This document shows positions 1-8,366 of a stretch of 26,343 nt of DNA, one piece after another. The notes under the pieces are model-generated. The model was not told the DNA's origin. It ran no database searches and saw only the letters and a list, made by a program, of their open reading frames with translations. Positions within the stretch are counted from its first letter, which is position 1, and each line of letters opens with the position of its first letter. The translations under genes were made by a program, and so were the position numbers. The DNA is taken from assembly GCA_977017575.1 (NCBI GenBank), contig CDRNVI010000110.1, forward strand, positions 1-26,343, in the 5' to 3' direction. This stretch comes from Paramoeba atlantica (taxonomy: Eukaryota > Discosea).

Positions 1-1113
1 CATCGGAAGAAACAGCTTCGCGAATTTGTGTTCATGTCGAAGAATTCGGACCAGCCCCGCCAACTTCAACAGAACCTCCCCCATCGCCACAGGCCTAACG
101 GATTTTGATGTCTTGGGAAGTGCCACGAGACGCGCTCTCCTCAATCTACGCATGACTTCTTTGGACAGCATCCCGTTGACAAGATCACAGATCATATGAC
201 ACAGACTGGAACAACAGATCTCATCATCCAATAACAACCGAACAATGGCTTCCGTTGTACCCGAAGGTCCGGGAGCCGATCCCTTTGCTAGTCTTTTCCC
301 TGCATCACGTAGATCTTGCGGTGGGAGGCACGCAATCTTCGGGGCGTCTGTCGGAAGCGCGAATGAAATAGGCAACGAGGGATGCAATTTTCGCAATTGG
401 TCCAATTTTCCTTCATCCGTCATCGTTGTAGTTGCAGTTTCCTGATCTAATACTCGCGTTCCCTTCTTCGTTGCTCCTTCCAAGAGCAGTCTCGTTGCTT
501 TCTTTATAGCCCGCAAATCACTCGCCTTTTGCTCCGCTTCACTGTTCAGAGTTGTCGTCTCCTGAATTTCAACTGGACGGCGACGACGCTTCTTTCCAAT
601 GATGTGGCGCACTGTGGCTAAAGAGTGTTTCATTGCCGACAGAGTTCTGTTCCAAATTTGATTCCGTTGCTCGTACGAGGAACTCGCGTAGTCCCTCATG
701 ATATCCCGATAGATCGCGACAACACAAGGTACAAACTCGGAACTAACGGACCGTAAGGTGGGCATTGGGTCGAGGTCCAAATCAGCTTCGGTGTGATCAA
801 GATCATGTCTGTCTTTGTCTTCTGTGGAATTCGTTTCCCACGCGTTTCTCCTTGGCTCATCAAGCCAGCGTATCGAATGAATTCGCACGTTGGGATTCGG
901 CGGAATAAACCCCTCAAATTTGGTTCCAGATTTGTGCCCTTCCACGCCTTCATATGATATGGCTATTCTACCGGCTCCCGCCCGTTTCTTGACTGATTTC
1001 ACCACACCCCTCGATATATTTAATTGTGTGGAATCGCTAAAACACCACGCCACCAGGCAACCATCACCGCACTTCGACATTTTTGATTGATCCCAAACGA
1101 GGTCTGGTGCCAT
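1..1113 (-). CDS. LINE L1 ORF, N-terminal part (SH3-like module, linker, start of RT)
   Basis: Open frame of 371 codons from the first in-frame ATG (1113-1111, MAPDLVW) to the window edge with no stop; the frame is also open upstream to 1353 without another ATG, so a non-canonical start or a longer N-terminus is possible. Residues about 14-75 form the SH3/Tudor-like pattern (CLVAWCF, then RGVVKSV, then IAISYEG, then GFIPP, then VRIHSIRW). A basic stretch KKRRRRP follows near the middle. The segment LAKGSAPGPSG near residue 270 is the glycine/proline-rich block seen just before the RT fingers in R2-like LINEs, and RPVAMGE near the edge begins the RT core. The catalytic RT and endonuclease parts are outside the window. 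No frameshift or stop is seen in the visible part, unlike the other LINE copies here. Confidence 0.8.
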   Translation of the reverse strand, partial: MAPDLVWDQSKMSKCGDGCLVAWCFSDSTQLNISRGVVKSVKKRAGAGRIAISYEGVEGHKSGTKFEGFIPPNPNVRIHSIRWLDEPRRNAWETNSTEDKDRHDLDHTEADLDLDPMPTLRSVSSEFVPCVVAIYRDIMRDYASSSYEQRNQIWNRTLSAMKHSLATVRHIIGKKRRRRPVEIQETTTLNSEAEQKASDLRAIKKATRLLLEGATKKGTRVLDQETATTTMTDEGKLDQLRKLHPSLPISFALPTDAPKIACLPPQDLRDAGKRLAKGSAPGPSGTTEAIVRLLLDDEICCSSLCHMICDLVNGMLSKEVMRRLRRARLVALPKTSKSVRPVAMGEVLLKLAGLVRILRHEHKFAKLFLPM

Positions 1114-1349
1114 AGGGAAATGTCGAGCCGAATCTAACGTTCCTTTCCACGTCTCTATTATTCTCGCTTCTTCAGCTAATCCGGCCGGGGGTGCTTCAAC
1201 TGCGGTTTCAATGGTCGTGTTTGTTTGTTCACTGTCTTCGACCTCCGATTCCCCAGCAGCATTGAAAACCGGAATCACATTATGGCTGATGCTCCCTCCA
1301 GCGCGTGTCGGGATTTCGTCGGGCGTAATACAGTTTTTTTTTTTTTTTA
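1..1349 (-). mobile_element. RLE-type LINE copy L1, 5' part, cut by window edge
   Basis: The minus strand is one open frame from the T-run at 1334-1348 to base 1, and its translation matches the N-terminal halves of the LINE copies at 5340-8193 and 8367-15910. Only the N-terminal module, basic linker and start of the RT domain are inside the window; the rest lies left of base 1. It belongs to the same subfamily as the copy at 2808-5011, since both carry the string RLLLDD followed by an ICC motif ahead of the RT. The element meets the 952-bp repeat at a 15-base T-run, which could be the poly(A) tail of whatever was inserted upstream. Identification as a LINE is firm; the 5' boundary is approximate. 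Confidence 0.85.
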
Positions 1350-1615
1350 GAAATCAACGACGAGAGTCTTCCACATACATTAAAAACAACTTGTAAGAAA
1401 ACATTGTTGTAAGAGCTAAAGAAATATATCGCTGATATCCTGAATCTCATCCACTGCCTATATTTACTAGCTAAAGAATATTCGTATTATTGATGCAACT
1501 ATCCGGATGTATATAGCGCGCAAACTATTTCAAAAGCATAATATAAAAATATAATACGTAGTGAAGGGGCTTTGCCCCCTGGCACGCAGCCACTGGTTGG
1601 GGGCTGGTGGGAGGG

Positions 1616-1820
1616 CATCGCACACTAATAAAAATAACTTGTAAGAGAATGTAAGCTATAAAACTATACACAATCTACATAAAGTTATAATTTAAATCAT
1701 ATTAAAAGATATAATAGAATTCATAATCAGAGATTATGTGCCTCGTAGGGCCATTCGAGAAAAAGGAGTCTTTTCAAATTCGTATTTGTTCTCGTCTAAA
1801 TTTCTTCTCGTAAACTATCA
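1616..1820 (-). repeat. Repeat A, copy 1 (205 bp)
   Basis: The same 205 bp occur at 18163-18367 and 22643-22847, and a partial copy at 24562-24680. At 22643 the repeat abuts the start codon of the YR-2 gag gene on the minus strand, so it is read here as the YR-2 5' leader/terminal repeat. This copy has no gag next to it, so it is a solo or duplicated remnant. In the minus sense it begins TGATAGTTTACGAG and ends TTATTAGTGTGCGATG. Confidence 0.9.
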
Positions 1821-1969
1821 TAAGCTTTTTTTTTTTTTTTATGAGTCGCGGCATTGCCTCTATACTTTAACCCAGTAGACGAACCGAGTAGGTCCATTGG
1901 GGGATATACGAGTTGAAAACAAGCAATCAAATTAGCAATTTTATATTGTTTTTATGCAAATAAAGAAAA

Positions 1970-2069
1970 TTTTTCTCTCTCTTTCTCCTCTTTCTCACCT
2001 CTTGACATACTTTTCCCACCTTTCTCCCTACTTTCCTGCTTTCCCCTACCCAACTTTTCAACTTTTCAG
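1970..2069 (+). promoter_or_regulatory. Long pyrimidine tract ending in CAG
   Basis: About 97 nearly pure C/T bases end in TTTTCAG followed by a G-run; the same tract is at 18517-18616. On the plus strand it has the form of a splice acceptor (cis or trans); on the minus strand it is a polypurine tract. No plus-strand coding exon follows, so a splicing role is only a possibility. Confidence 0.3.
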
Positions 2070-2145
2070 GGGGGGTAAGGTCTCCCTCAGCTTCGCCTCA
2101 CCCGGCCTGCAGGCGGCTCCTCAACCATTCGCGCGTTCCGGACCG

Positions 2146-2430
2146 GGTCTTTCGACCTCTCCACGGCCTGACTTGTGGACCCTTCCCTTGTTATACGGGA
2201 GGGCGCAGGCGCGGGCCTGTGTCGACAGCGACACGGTCGCGAAACAGGATGCTGGCCGACGGGGAGGAGATTCACTACCCGTGTACTACCTCACTTGGGG
2301 TACCTAGCCCTGACGGACTAGGCGTGAGCATAGACTCTGTCGACTCGACCAGCATCCGGGCCAGAGGTATGTGGCCCTGCGCATGGCGTCTTCGCCATGC
2401 CCCTAAGCGCCTTCAAGGGGGGCGTTAGGG
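2146..2430. other. Hairpin cluster inside the GC-rich retroposon
   Basis: Perfect or near-perfect stems can be read directly: GGTC/GACC (2146-2157), TGTCG/CGACA (2220-2233), CCTAG.../...CTAGG (2303-2322), GGGCCA/TGGCCC (2358-2377), GCATGGCG/CGCCATGC (2381-2400), and CCCTAA plus CGCC with GGCG plus TTAGGG (2401-2430). A 9-bp long-range helix pairs 2247-2255 with 2349-2357 and would close a multibranch around the 2303-2322 hairpin. In the diverged copy near 24151 the CCTAG hairpin is an uninterrupted 8-bp stem. This density suggests a folded RNA. I matched it to no known ribozyme or ncRNA. Confidence 0.5.
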
Positions 2431-2527
2431 TCACTGACAACTATCCTGGAGACCATCATCCGAGCCTGGGAACGCATCAACGTGACATTAAGCTCTTGCA
2501 AATAAGCTTTTTTTTTTTTTTTTAAAA

Positions 2528-2569
2528 GTAAAGGTCTTAATAAATTTTTTGTATTAAGATCACCTTTAC
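2528..2569. repeat. AT-rich inverted repeat; remainder of 2524-2807 without a gene
   Basis: GTAAAGGTCTTAATA (2528-2542) pairs with TATTAAGATCACCTTTAC (2552-2569), about 15 bp with a small bulge and a T-rich loop. It lies just past the T-run that ends the retroposon. The following bases to 2807 show no ORF; they are probably the 3' flank of LINE L3 on the minus strand, with a short A-run (2641-2649) that could be its tail. Confidence 0.5.
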
Positions 2570-2639
2570 CTTCAGAGTTGCTACTTTTCCGCCTTCATCA
2601 CTTACTACTATTAGACTTTCCCTCCAGAAGTTGGAGCCA

Positions 2640-5011
2640 TTTTTTTTTTACTATAGTGTAATCCTTTCAGGTCAGGGCATCCGGCTTACGTTGTATGTCG
2701 GAAAACGTTGTCTTAATAATTGTATGATATAAACTGCGAATCCTCTTCAAACAATTCTTTTCGTAAACTATGAGACTTCCTACCACGGATTCTCACTGCA
2801 TATTCCATCAAAAAGCGCAAATATCGTCCCCATGGCTTTGGCTCAGGTACTTTCTGAGCTGGCCTAGGAGAATGTTTCCATTCATCTCCTGCAAGAGAAG
2901 TATGAAATCGTTTTCCACCTTGCTGGGCTCAATAGAAATGTTTTCCGCCAGAAGCCGTAGCAGCTCCCGAGTTCGGGCGTGCAATGAGCCACTTGACAGC
3001 ACCGGTAAACAGGCGAATTGCTCCTCGGCGAACATATTCGATGAGACGTATTTGGTGTTTTTCCGCGCGATCGCATCTTTGATTGCCTTCGCCGGTGTTG
3101 TTCCCGCAAGAGATGGTGCCAGATCGTGTACGACGGTGAGATCATAGAAGATTTCACCTGTCGCCCAATAAATAACCAAATCGGGCCCTGAACGGTGTAG
3201 CGTGCTGCCTTTGCATGTCGCAATGTGCTCTCGCCGACGTTCTTCTCGGATCACCTCGGAGCATGATGTGCACACATATGTGGAGAATTGCCGTGGCTCT
3301 AATTCACAAGGAATACCCGCACGCAGACACATATTATGAATATAGCGTACTAGTGCGTTGTGCTTTACCGTTGTATTCATTCCCGCACATCGGACGCAAC
3401 CCGGAATATGTGTAAGGGCAGTGGCACTGTTTAGAAGAACTCTGCATCCGGGGCAGGTGAGAGATTCGGGAAGACGTGGATGGCCCATTCCCAGGCGGGG
3501 CATTACTGCTAAGGTGAATTTCCGCGACGGCACGAGTCGCTCGTTTGCTTGTATCCATGTATAACTACCCTTCTTCGTTGTAGCGTCCATGATTCTTGCA
3601 AATTTCTTGTTCTTCCGAAGGCGCTCCTTCACTTCTTTGTGCATCTTGACTTCGACTGCCGTCATCTCAGCGACAGGTGCAGTGTCCGACTCGCTAGGCG
3701 TGACTTGAGCTGAAAGGAATTTTGGCTGCTCAAAAGCCACACTGCGCGACGCCTGGTACGCGGCCGCTCGGAGTGCATCAGTAGAAGGCAGGCCCAGCCC
3801 ACCCATACGAAGGGGAAGCCTTGCCCAGTCCAGTTGATCTTGCGTCATTGGTCCGAACCATGTCTTCAGAACTTTATCAACTTCGCCGTCAAACTCCTTT
3901 GCCATCGCTTCAGAGGAGTTCGGTGTGTGTGTGCGAATATGAAAACGATGACGAATGTTAACACATTTAGAGAGCAGGATAATAGATACGTTGCTCGCTC
4001 CCATCTGACTTAACCGACGGAAAATTGTTTTATGTTTCTGTAGCTTTTCTAGTAGTAGGGGATCTACCTTTTCGTCTTCTCCCACGTAAGCGCCGAGAAC
4101 CTTGATTGCGTCCTTCTCTACGTTGACTTGCGCCATTCGCAGAACTTCCGGAATTTCCGTGCCCTTCGTTCCTCCGAACCACACACATTTATGATTTGCC
4201 ATTTGCATGTTTCTTTCATTCAACAAATCCCACAGTCTATAAAATGCCTTCGTTAGGAGTGCAGGATCATCCGAAGCAAAGTTTATGTCGTCTATGTATG
4301 CGAATATTTTGATCGAGGGAAATTCTAAGGCCAGCGTTGCGAGGATGGGTTGCATCATTGTACAGAAAAGAAGCGTAGAAAGGGGAGACCCCTGTCGAAC
4401 TCCTGCTGTGCTGAAAACTTTGTCGTGTAACTTTCCGTCTGATCCAAAATACAGCAGCTCCGACGGCTCGGCATATTGAGCGTGAAAAAGCCTCCAGAAC
4501 GGTCGCAAACTAGAGAACGCGAAGAGTGCGTTCGCGATGTCTTGCCTCCAAGGAGTGTTGAATGCATTGCTGATGTCCATTGTTAGGATTGATTGTCCTT
4601 CCTGATAGAGTTTATGTAGGCGGTGTAATACTGTTTCACATCCTGATTTAGTTGCCACTCCGAATTGCCACGGAGCAAAAATCGGCGGCAGACAATGTTC
4701 ATATTTTTGCAACAAGACGATCTCTGCTAATTTTAGAAAAATCTCCCCAACAGCAACCGGGCGCACGTCCCTTCCATTTGCTTTCGGTATGGCGACTAAC
4801 CTTGCCCTCTACAACCTGTCCATCACGTCTTTCGAGATCGCTCCATTTACAACATCCAGTAACATGTGACACAGAGCTGTGCAACAGATTTGATCGTCGA
4901 GCAACAGTCTGACTATACCGTCCGTTGTCCCAGATGGACCGGGTGCCGCGCCCTTGGCCAATCGACGACCTGCCTCGCGGAGTTCTTCCGTTGTTATGAT
5001 CGCTGTATATG
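2640..5011 (-). mobile_element. RLE-type LINE copy L3, 5'-truncated
   Basis: Minus-strand LINE running from the pre-RT block (at 5011) through the endonuclease to a stop at 2808, with a possible A-tail at 2641-2649. The N-terminal module is missing: homology to L1 begins just before the ELREAGRRLAKG block. 5' truncation is the usual outcome of target-primed reverse transcription. At 5012 it meets a plus-strand LINE fragment head to head. It is closest to L1 in the pre-RT segment. Confidence 0.85.
2808..5011 (-). pseudogene. LINE L3 RT-endonuclease ORF (5'-truncated, one in-frame stop)
   Basis: The long open part covers 4808-2808. From codon 4766: RT motif A TMDISNAF (Asp about residue 64), the VRQGSPLS block (about 123-130), motif C YIDD (157-160), then C-x2-C-x11-H-x3-C (CPGC...HIPGC) and a second CTSC...H finger, then the restriction-like endonuclease RSGPDL (about 525) with YDLTVVH and the KNTKYV block typical of R2-type endonucleases. 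The frame continues upstream to 5011 (TAIITTEELREAGRRLAKG) but a TAG at 4811-4809 interrupts it where L1 has Arg, in the segment MDRL-stop-RARLVAIPK. It lacks the N-terminal module. Catalytic residues of RT and endonuclease are present, so it may have been active until recently; as it stands it cannot make a full protein. Confidence 0.85.
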
Positions 5012-5105
5012 CCGATCCGGACCGGATCTCGTTATTTATTGGAACAACGGCGAGGTATACTATGACTTAACCGTAATACACGAGCTTTCGTCCTTCATAC
5101 AATAA
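5012..5105 (+). pseudogene. LINE endonuclease fragment, plus strand
   Basis: Thirty codons read CRSGPDLVIYW, then GEVYYDLTVIHEL, then a stop at 5103-5105. This is the PD...D core of the same endonuclease seen in L3 (RSGPDLVIYW...YDLTVVH) but in the opposite orientation and cut on both sides. It abuts the truncated 5' end of L3. Twin priming inverts sequence just upstream of the truncation, but this segment comes from the 3' part of the ORF, so an independent insertion or a rearrangement is more likely. Confidence 0.75.
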
Positions 5106-5339
5106 GAAAGTAAACGTGACACAGACGTGATTTCGACGGTGAGTTGTCTTATAAAAAAAGCAATCAAATACATAATGAACAAGAATAAATAAAATGAAAC
5201 CAATTAGAAGGAGCATCGAATTATGATTTAAGCATTCTAGAAATGCTTTTCGCTTGTGACATGAGTTCGCTTCTCATAAATAAATAAATAAATAAATAAA
5301 TAAATATAAATATTCCAGATAGACGTGTCCGCTGACTTC
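5106..5339. other. AT-rich spacer with (ATAA)n microsatellite
   Basis: No gene. A run of about seven ATAA units lies at 5276-5306; on the minus strand it is a (TTTA)n tail 3' of the L2 stop codon, as several LINEs end in short A/T repeats. A small hairpin (AAGCATT/AATGCTT) is near 5232. Confidence 0.6.
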
Positions 5340-7315
5340 TTACAACCGAAGTCCTCCCATCCATTTCTCTGCCGGGATGTAGTCTCTGAGTTGAGATACT
5401 ATCGTGTAAGCGGACATCTTCTCAATCTCGAGTTGGAACGCGTTGCGCACGTTATCATAGTTCAGCTTCGCTCTTTGTGAGAGAGCCTTTAATAGGGCCT
5501 TTGTATCAACATGTAGCAGGCCGCAATCTGTTGCGGCCAGACATTTGAATGAATCGCTGTCGACGCCTTTCTCAACCACATATTTCTTGTACTTTCTGTC
5601 GGCGACCTGTTGCATGAGGGCAGAGCTGGTTTGTTTGGCATAGCTAGTACAGCACGTGTGAACCACTGTAAAATCATAGAGCACCTCACCGATGTGAGGC
5701 CACATGATGGCAAGATCTGGGCCGGAACGAATGCGGCGGGCTTTGCAAGGATGTTGCTCGGCGACTTCTGCGGAAATCGTGCACTTACATTTTGTGCAGT
5801 GGTACGAAGAGTAAATGCGCGGTTCGATAACACTAGGCAGGCCTGCTTTTGAGCATAACTCTGCGAGATAACGGACTATGTGTGAATGCTTGCGGGTAGA
5901 GTTCATGCCGGAGCAACGGGAACATCCAGCAACGTGGGGAAGGATGGTTGAAGGAGATTCTTGATTCGAACATCCAGGGCAAATCATTTTGGTCGGTGCT
6001 TTTGGCACGCCGATTCCCAAGCGCATCATGAGCGTGTATCTGAAAAGATACGGGTTAACGTAGTTACTTGTATGTTCGAGGTGAAAATTAGCTTCCTTGG
6101 TGCGCTTCAAGATATTTGTTAAGGTTGAGTCTTTTTGCACTTCAATTAATTGCTTGTCATGCGCTTGGCTCAGGTTCTTTTTAAGAAATTTGCGGGCCTT
6201 TTCCGCGCGGCTCTGAGCTTTAGCTTTGACCTTGCCGCTGCCCTCTGAATCTACCGGAGCGTTATTGGGTTCAAATTGCTCTTCAATAGATTCTCGGGCA
6301 GCTGCGAAGTAATATTGTTGTTTCAGAGTGCAAGAAATCAAGCCTAATCCGCCTAGTTTTTGCGGGAGCGCTGCAAGCTTGAGTGCCTGGACATCGGCGC
6401 CACACCATTTCTGCAGGACCTCGTGTATGTGCTGCTCGAAAGATTGGGCTAGGTAAAGAGTAGCCTCCGGGCGGTGAACTCTTAAATGGTAGTCTTGGCG
6501 TGGAATTGTACAGCGGCGCAAAATCGCCAGAGAGAGGTTACTCGGGCCCATGAGAAGAAGGCGACGAAATAGGCATTTGTGCTTGTTCAATTTGCGCAGG
6601 AGAAGATCTTCTACCACATTGTCTTTGCCGATATAGGCTCCTAGGATCTTTATCGACTCGGTGCAAAGATTAACGCCTAAGTTTTCTAATGAAAAGGGTT
6701 CGCATGACGCACATTTCTGAAAGAATTCACATTTTTGAAAGTTAACGCATAGATTGAGCTCGGCTGTGGTTTCGCGTAAGTGCAGGAACGCCGCTTCGAG
6801 TGATCGCACGTTGGTGGAACTGAGAGTCACGTCGTCTTGGTAGGCTCTTATTTTGACGTCAGGGTATAGGCTTAGGACTTCTCGAAGAGGACCTTGTAAG
6901 AGTGCACAGAAGTACATGGAGGATAGGGATGATCCCTGGCGAATTCCTGAAGAGCTTTCTATGGTTGCAAAAAGGGCATTGTGGGCGAAAAACAATAGTT
7001 CAGATGGCAGGCCGTATTCCAGATAAAACATGCGCATGAAAGGTTTAAACACGGGATTATCTAGTAGTGCCTGGGTTATAGCGTCACGACGTGGAGTGTT
7101 ATACGCATTGCTGAAGTCAACGGTAATCAATGCGTGTCCATTCTCGTATTCACTTAGTAGTTCGTGCACTATCGATTCACACGCGTTCTTGTGGAGTACA
7201 CCTCGTTGGATGGGCGCAAAGTACTTTCGTAGTGCGGCTTCATGTCGCTGAAGTAAAATGGACCCGCAGATTTTGAGGATCGTGTCCCCCATGGCAACCG
7301 GGCGTATACCATTTC
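5340..7315 (-). pseudogene. LINE L2 ORF, RT and endonuclease part
   Basis: Family homology starts at NGIRPVAMGD (about 7309); codons of this frame farther upstream, to 7388, belong to the other frame. RT motif A is TVDFSNAYN, the GIRQGSSLS block follows, and motif C is YQDD. Then come the thumb-like GGLGL segment, a lysine/alanine-rich linker, a C-x2-C-x11-H-x3-C finger (CPGC...HVAGC), a CTKCKC...HPC finger, and the endonuclease RSGPDLAIMW with YDFTVVH and a RKYKKYV block. The tail of about 100 residues ends in WMGGLRL, shared with L4. Catalytic residues of RT and endonuclease look intact. The break from the N-terminal part and the missing pre-RT block make the copy defective. Confidence 0.85.
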
Positions 7316-8193
7316 GCTGTCTGTGTCGCGTCTGCTGGTAATTCGAAAACGCAAGGAGCCGCAGGGTGCAGTTTTTGGAGTTTGGCAAATGTTTCTTTAT
7401 CAGATAATTTGTTGATTACAGTGACCTGATCCAGAACTTTTGCCGCTTTTGAGATCGACCCCTCGAGCACAAGGCGTGTGGCTTTTTTTATCGCTCTGCG
7501 ATCAGCGAATTGCCCTTCGTCCGCGTCCTTCTCTCTTTCTTCAAGCTCGGATTGCGTAAGCACTGGGCGACGTCGTCGACTGCGCGCTGACTGCTCTCTT
7601 AATTCTGCCAGCGAGTATTTCATCGCGGAGAGCACCCTGTGCCATATCCGACAGCGGTGAACATAATCACAATCTGCATAATCCCTCATAAGATCGCGGT
7701 AAACCGACACCACGCACGGTATAAATGCAGCGCTTACGTTTCTGACTGTAGGAATAGGTTCGTAATCCAAATCTTCGACTGTTTGCTTCACAGACGGTAT
7801 ATCTTTTGCAGGCGCGACTTGCTCGTCTTGAGCGCCTCTATTCAAAACGTTAATCCATACAATTTTATAGATGCGCACACTTTCCTGAGCAGGAATCGAT
7901 CCCGCGAAGCTTCGTTCCTTGCAGTGTCCTTGTAGGCCGTTGTATTTTACAGTCAGTCTGCGTACACCTGCCCTTGATCTCGCCGTTTGAACTGTGCCAG
8001 CAGAGATGTTTAACAATACTTGTTGGTCGAAACACCACGCTACCACACATTCGTCGCCTTTCCGAGCATTTCTGGTATGTGACTCCACTTCTTGCGGCGT
8101 CAATGGGAACTCAGTCTCAGGTTTCACGTTTGCGCGCATGTCGTCCACAATTTGCGTTAGTCGGTCTGCATTGTTCGTCGAATCTACATTCAC
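7240..8193 (-). pseudogene. LINE L2 ORF, N-terminal part
   Basis: Open frame beginning at a GTG at 8193; the first ATG is at 8139 (MRANVKPETEF), and the frame is open upstream to about 8347. An SH3/Tudor-like module reads GDECVVAWCF, SAGTVQT, LTVKYNG, then VRIYKIVW. After it come the conserved block FIPCVVSVYRDLMRDYADCDY, the WHRVLSAMKYSLAELREQ helix, a basic RSRRRRP stretch and RRAIKKATRLVLEGS. The segment is real LINE protein down to ELPADATQTA (about 7320); the last codons to 7240 are out of frame with the family. L1 aligns throughout this part without gaps of note. The frame change goes with loss of about 75 codons that include the KGSAPGPSG block. Confidence 0.8.
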
Positions 8194-8366
8194 TTCATCA
8201 AGCGGCAGGGGCGAGGGTATGCGGCCTGGGCTGGGTGATTGTCCTTTCTCCTCTGACGCGGGTGAGCTGCAGTCGTAGAACTCTTCTGGCTGAATTTCAG
8301 GTTGCGCAACTGGTTTGGACTTGGAGGCAGTTGTTGCTTGTTGTTTTTATTTTTATTTTTACTCGT
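8194..8366. other. Short leader between head-to-head LINEs L2 and L4
   Basis: The minus frame of L2 stays open through most of this stretch, up to in-frame TAA codons in the (ATAAAA)n-like tract at 8344-8360; L4 begins at 8367. It holds no separate gene. Either each copy lost its own 5' UTR, or the two LINEs start from a shared bidirectional leader. Confidence 0.4.

Larger units (their letters stand above)
1350..2301. repeat. Left copy of 952-bp near-identical direct repeat
   Basis: Matches 17897-18848 with a constant offset of 16547 and no gaps; reading both by eye I find a single mismatch (T at 1805, C at 18352). Even the 15-base T-runs have the same length. It holds, left to right, an AT-rich segment B (1350-1615), repeat A (1616-1820) and most of a GC-rich retroposon. 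The homology stops at 2301, where this copy continues into the rest of the retroposon and the right copy meets a GT-rich tract. Such identity implies a very recent duplication, gene conversion, or an assembly duplication. Confidence 0.95.
1826..2523 (-). mobile_element. GC-rich, hairpin-rich retroposon, copy 1
   Basis: In the minus sense: a GC-rich hairpin cluster (about 2500-2080), a purine-rich tract (2069-1970), a conserved unit of about 90 bp (1935-1843) and an A-run (1840-1826). Related copies lie at 18373-18848 (head cut short) and 23703-24262 (diverged). A terminal A-run fits retroposition by a LINE. The motif ATAAGCTTTT lies at both ends (about 1820-1830 and 2506-2516) and is a candidate target-site duplication, blurred by the T-runs. 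No ORF of note; the plus-strand reading through the pyrimidine tract looks like a low-complexity translation. I do not recognise a tRNA, 5S or 7SL promoter in it. Confidence 0.65.
5276..8350 (-). mobile_element. RLE-type LINE copy L2, nearly full length with internal deletion
   Basis: Minus-strand LINE with N-terminal module, linker, RT, zinc fingers and endonuclease, from about 8350 to the stop at 5340, with (TTTA)n after it. The pre-RT block present in L1, L3 and L4 is missing here, which shifts the frame near 7313. It belongs to the same subfamily as L4 (shared strings ILRRCTIPRQDYHLRVH, AYQDDVT, GGLRL). It lies head to head with the 5' half of L4, about 170 bp apart. Confidence 0.85.

Noticed and set aside
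1954-2307. 117-codon plus-strand frame, also at 18501
   Set aside because: It is a translation of the pyrimidine tract and the hairpin region with no protein-like features; its near-identity in two copies follows from the DNA duplication.
2401-2430. Telomeric repeat (TTAGGG)
   Set aside because: Only one unit, which is one arm of a hairpin.
2146-2430. Hammerhead or HDV-like ribozyme
   Set aside because: I looked for the CTGATGA...GAAA hammerhead core and a clear HDV double pseudoknot on both strands and found neither; other ribozyme classes were not excluded.
4652-5011. Plus-strand frames ahead of the endonuclease fragment (4652-4912 and 4866-5011)
   Set aside because: They are antisense to the L3 pre-RT region; only 5012-5105 has LINE homology on the plus strand.
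7974-8366. Left extension of the L4 plus-strand frame
   Set aside because: It is antisense to the conserved N-terminal module of L2, and the LINE-like sequence starts after ATG 8367.
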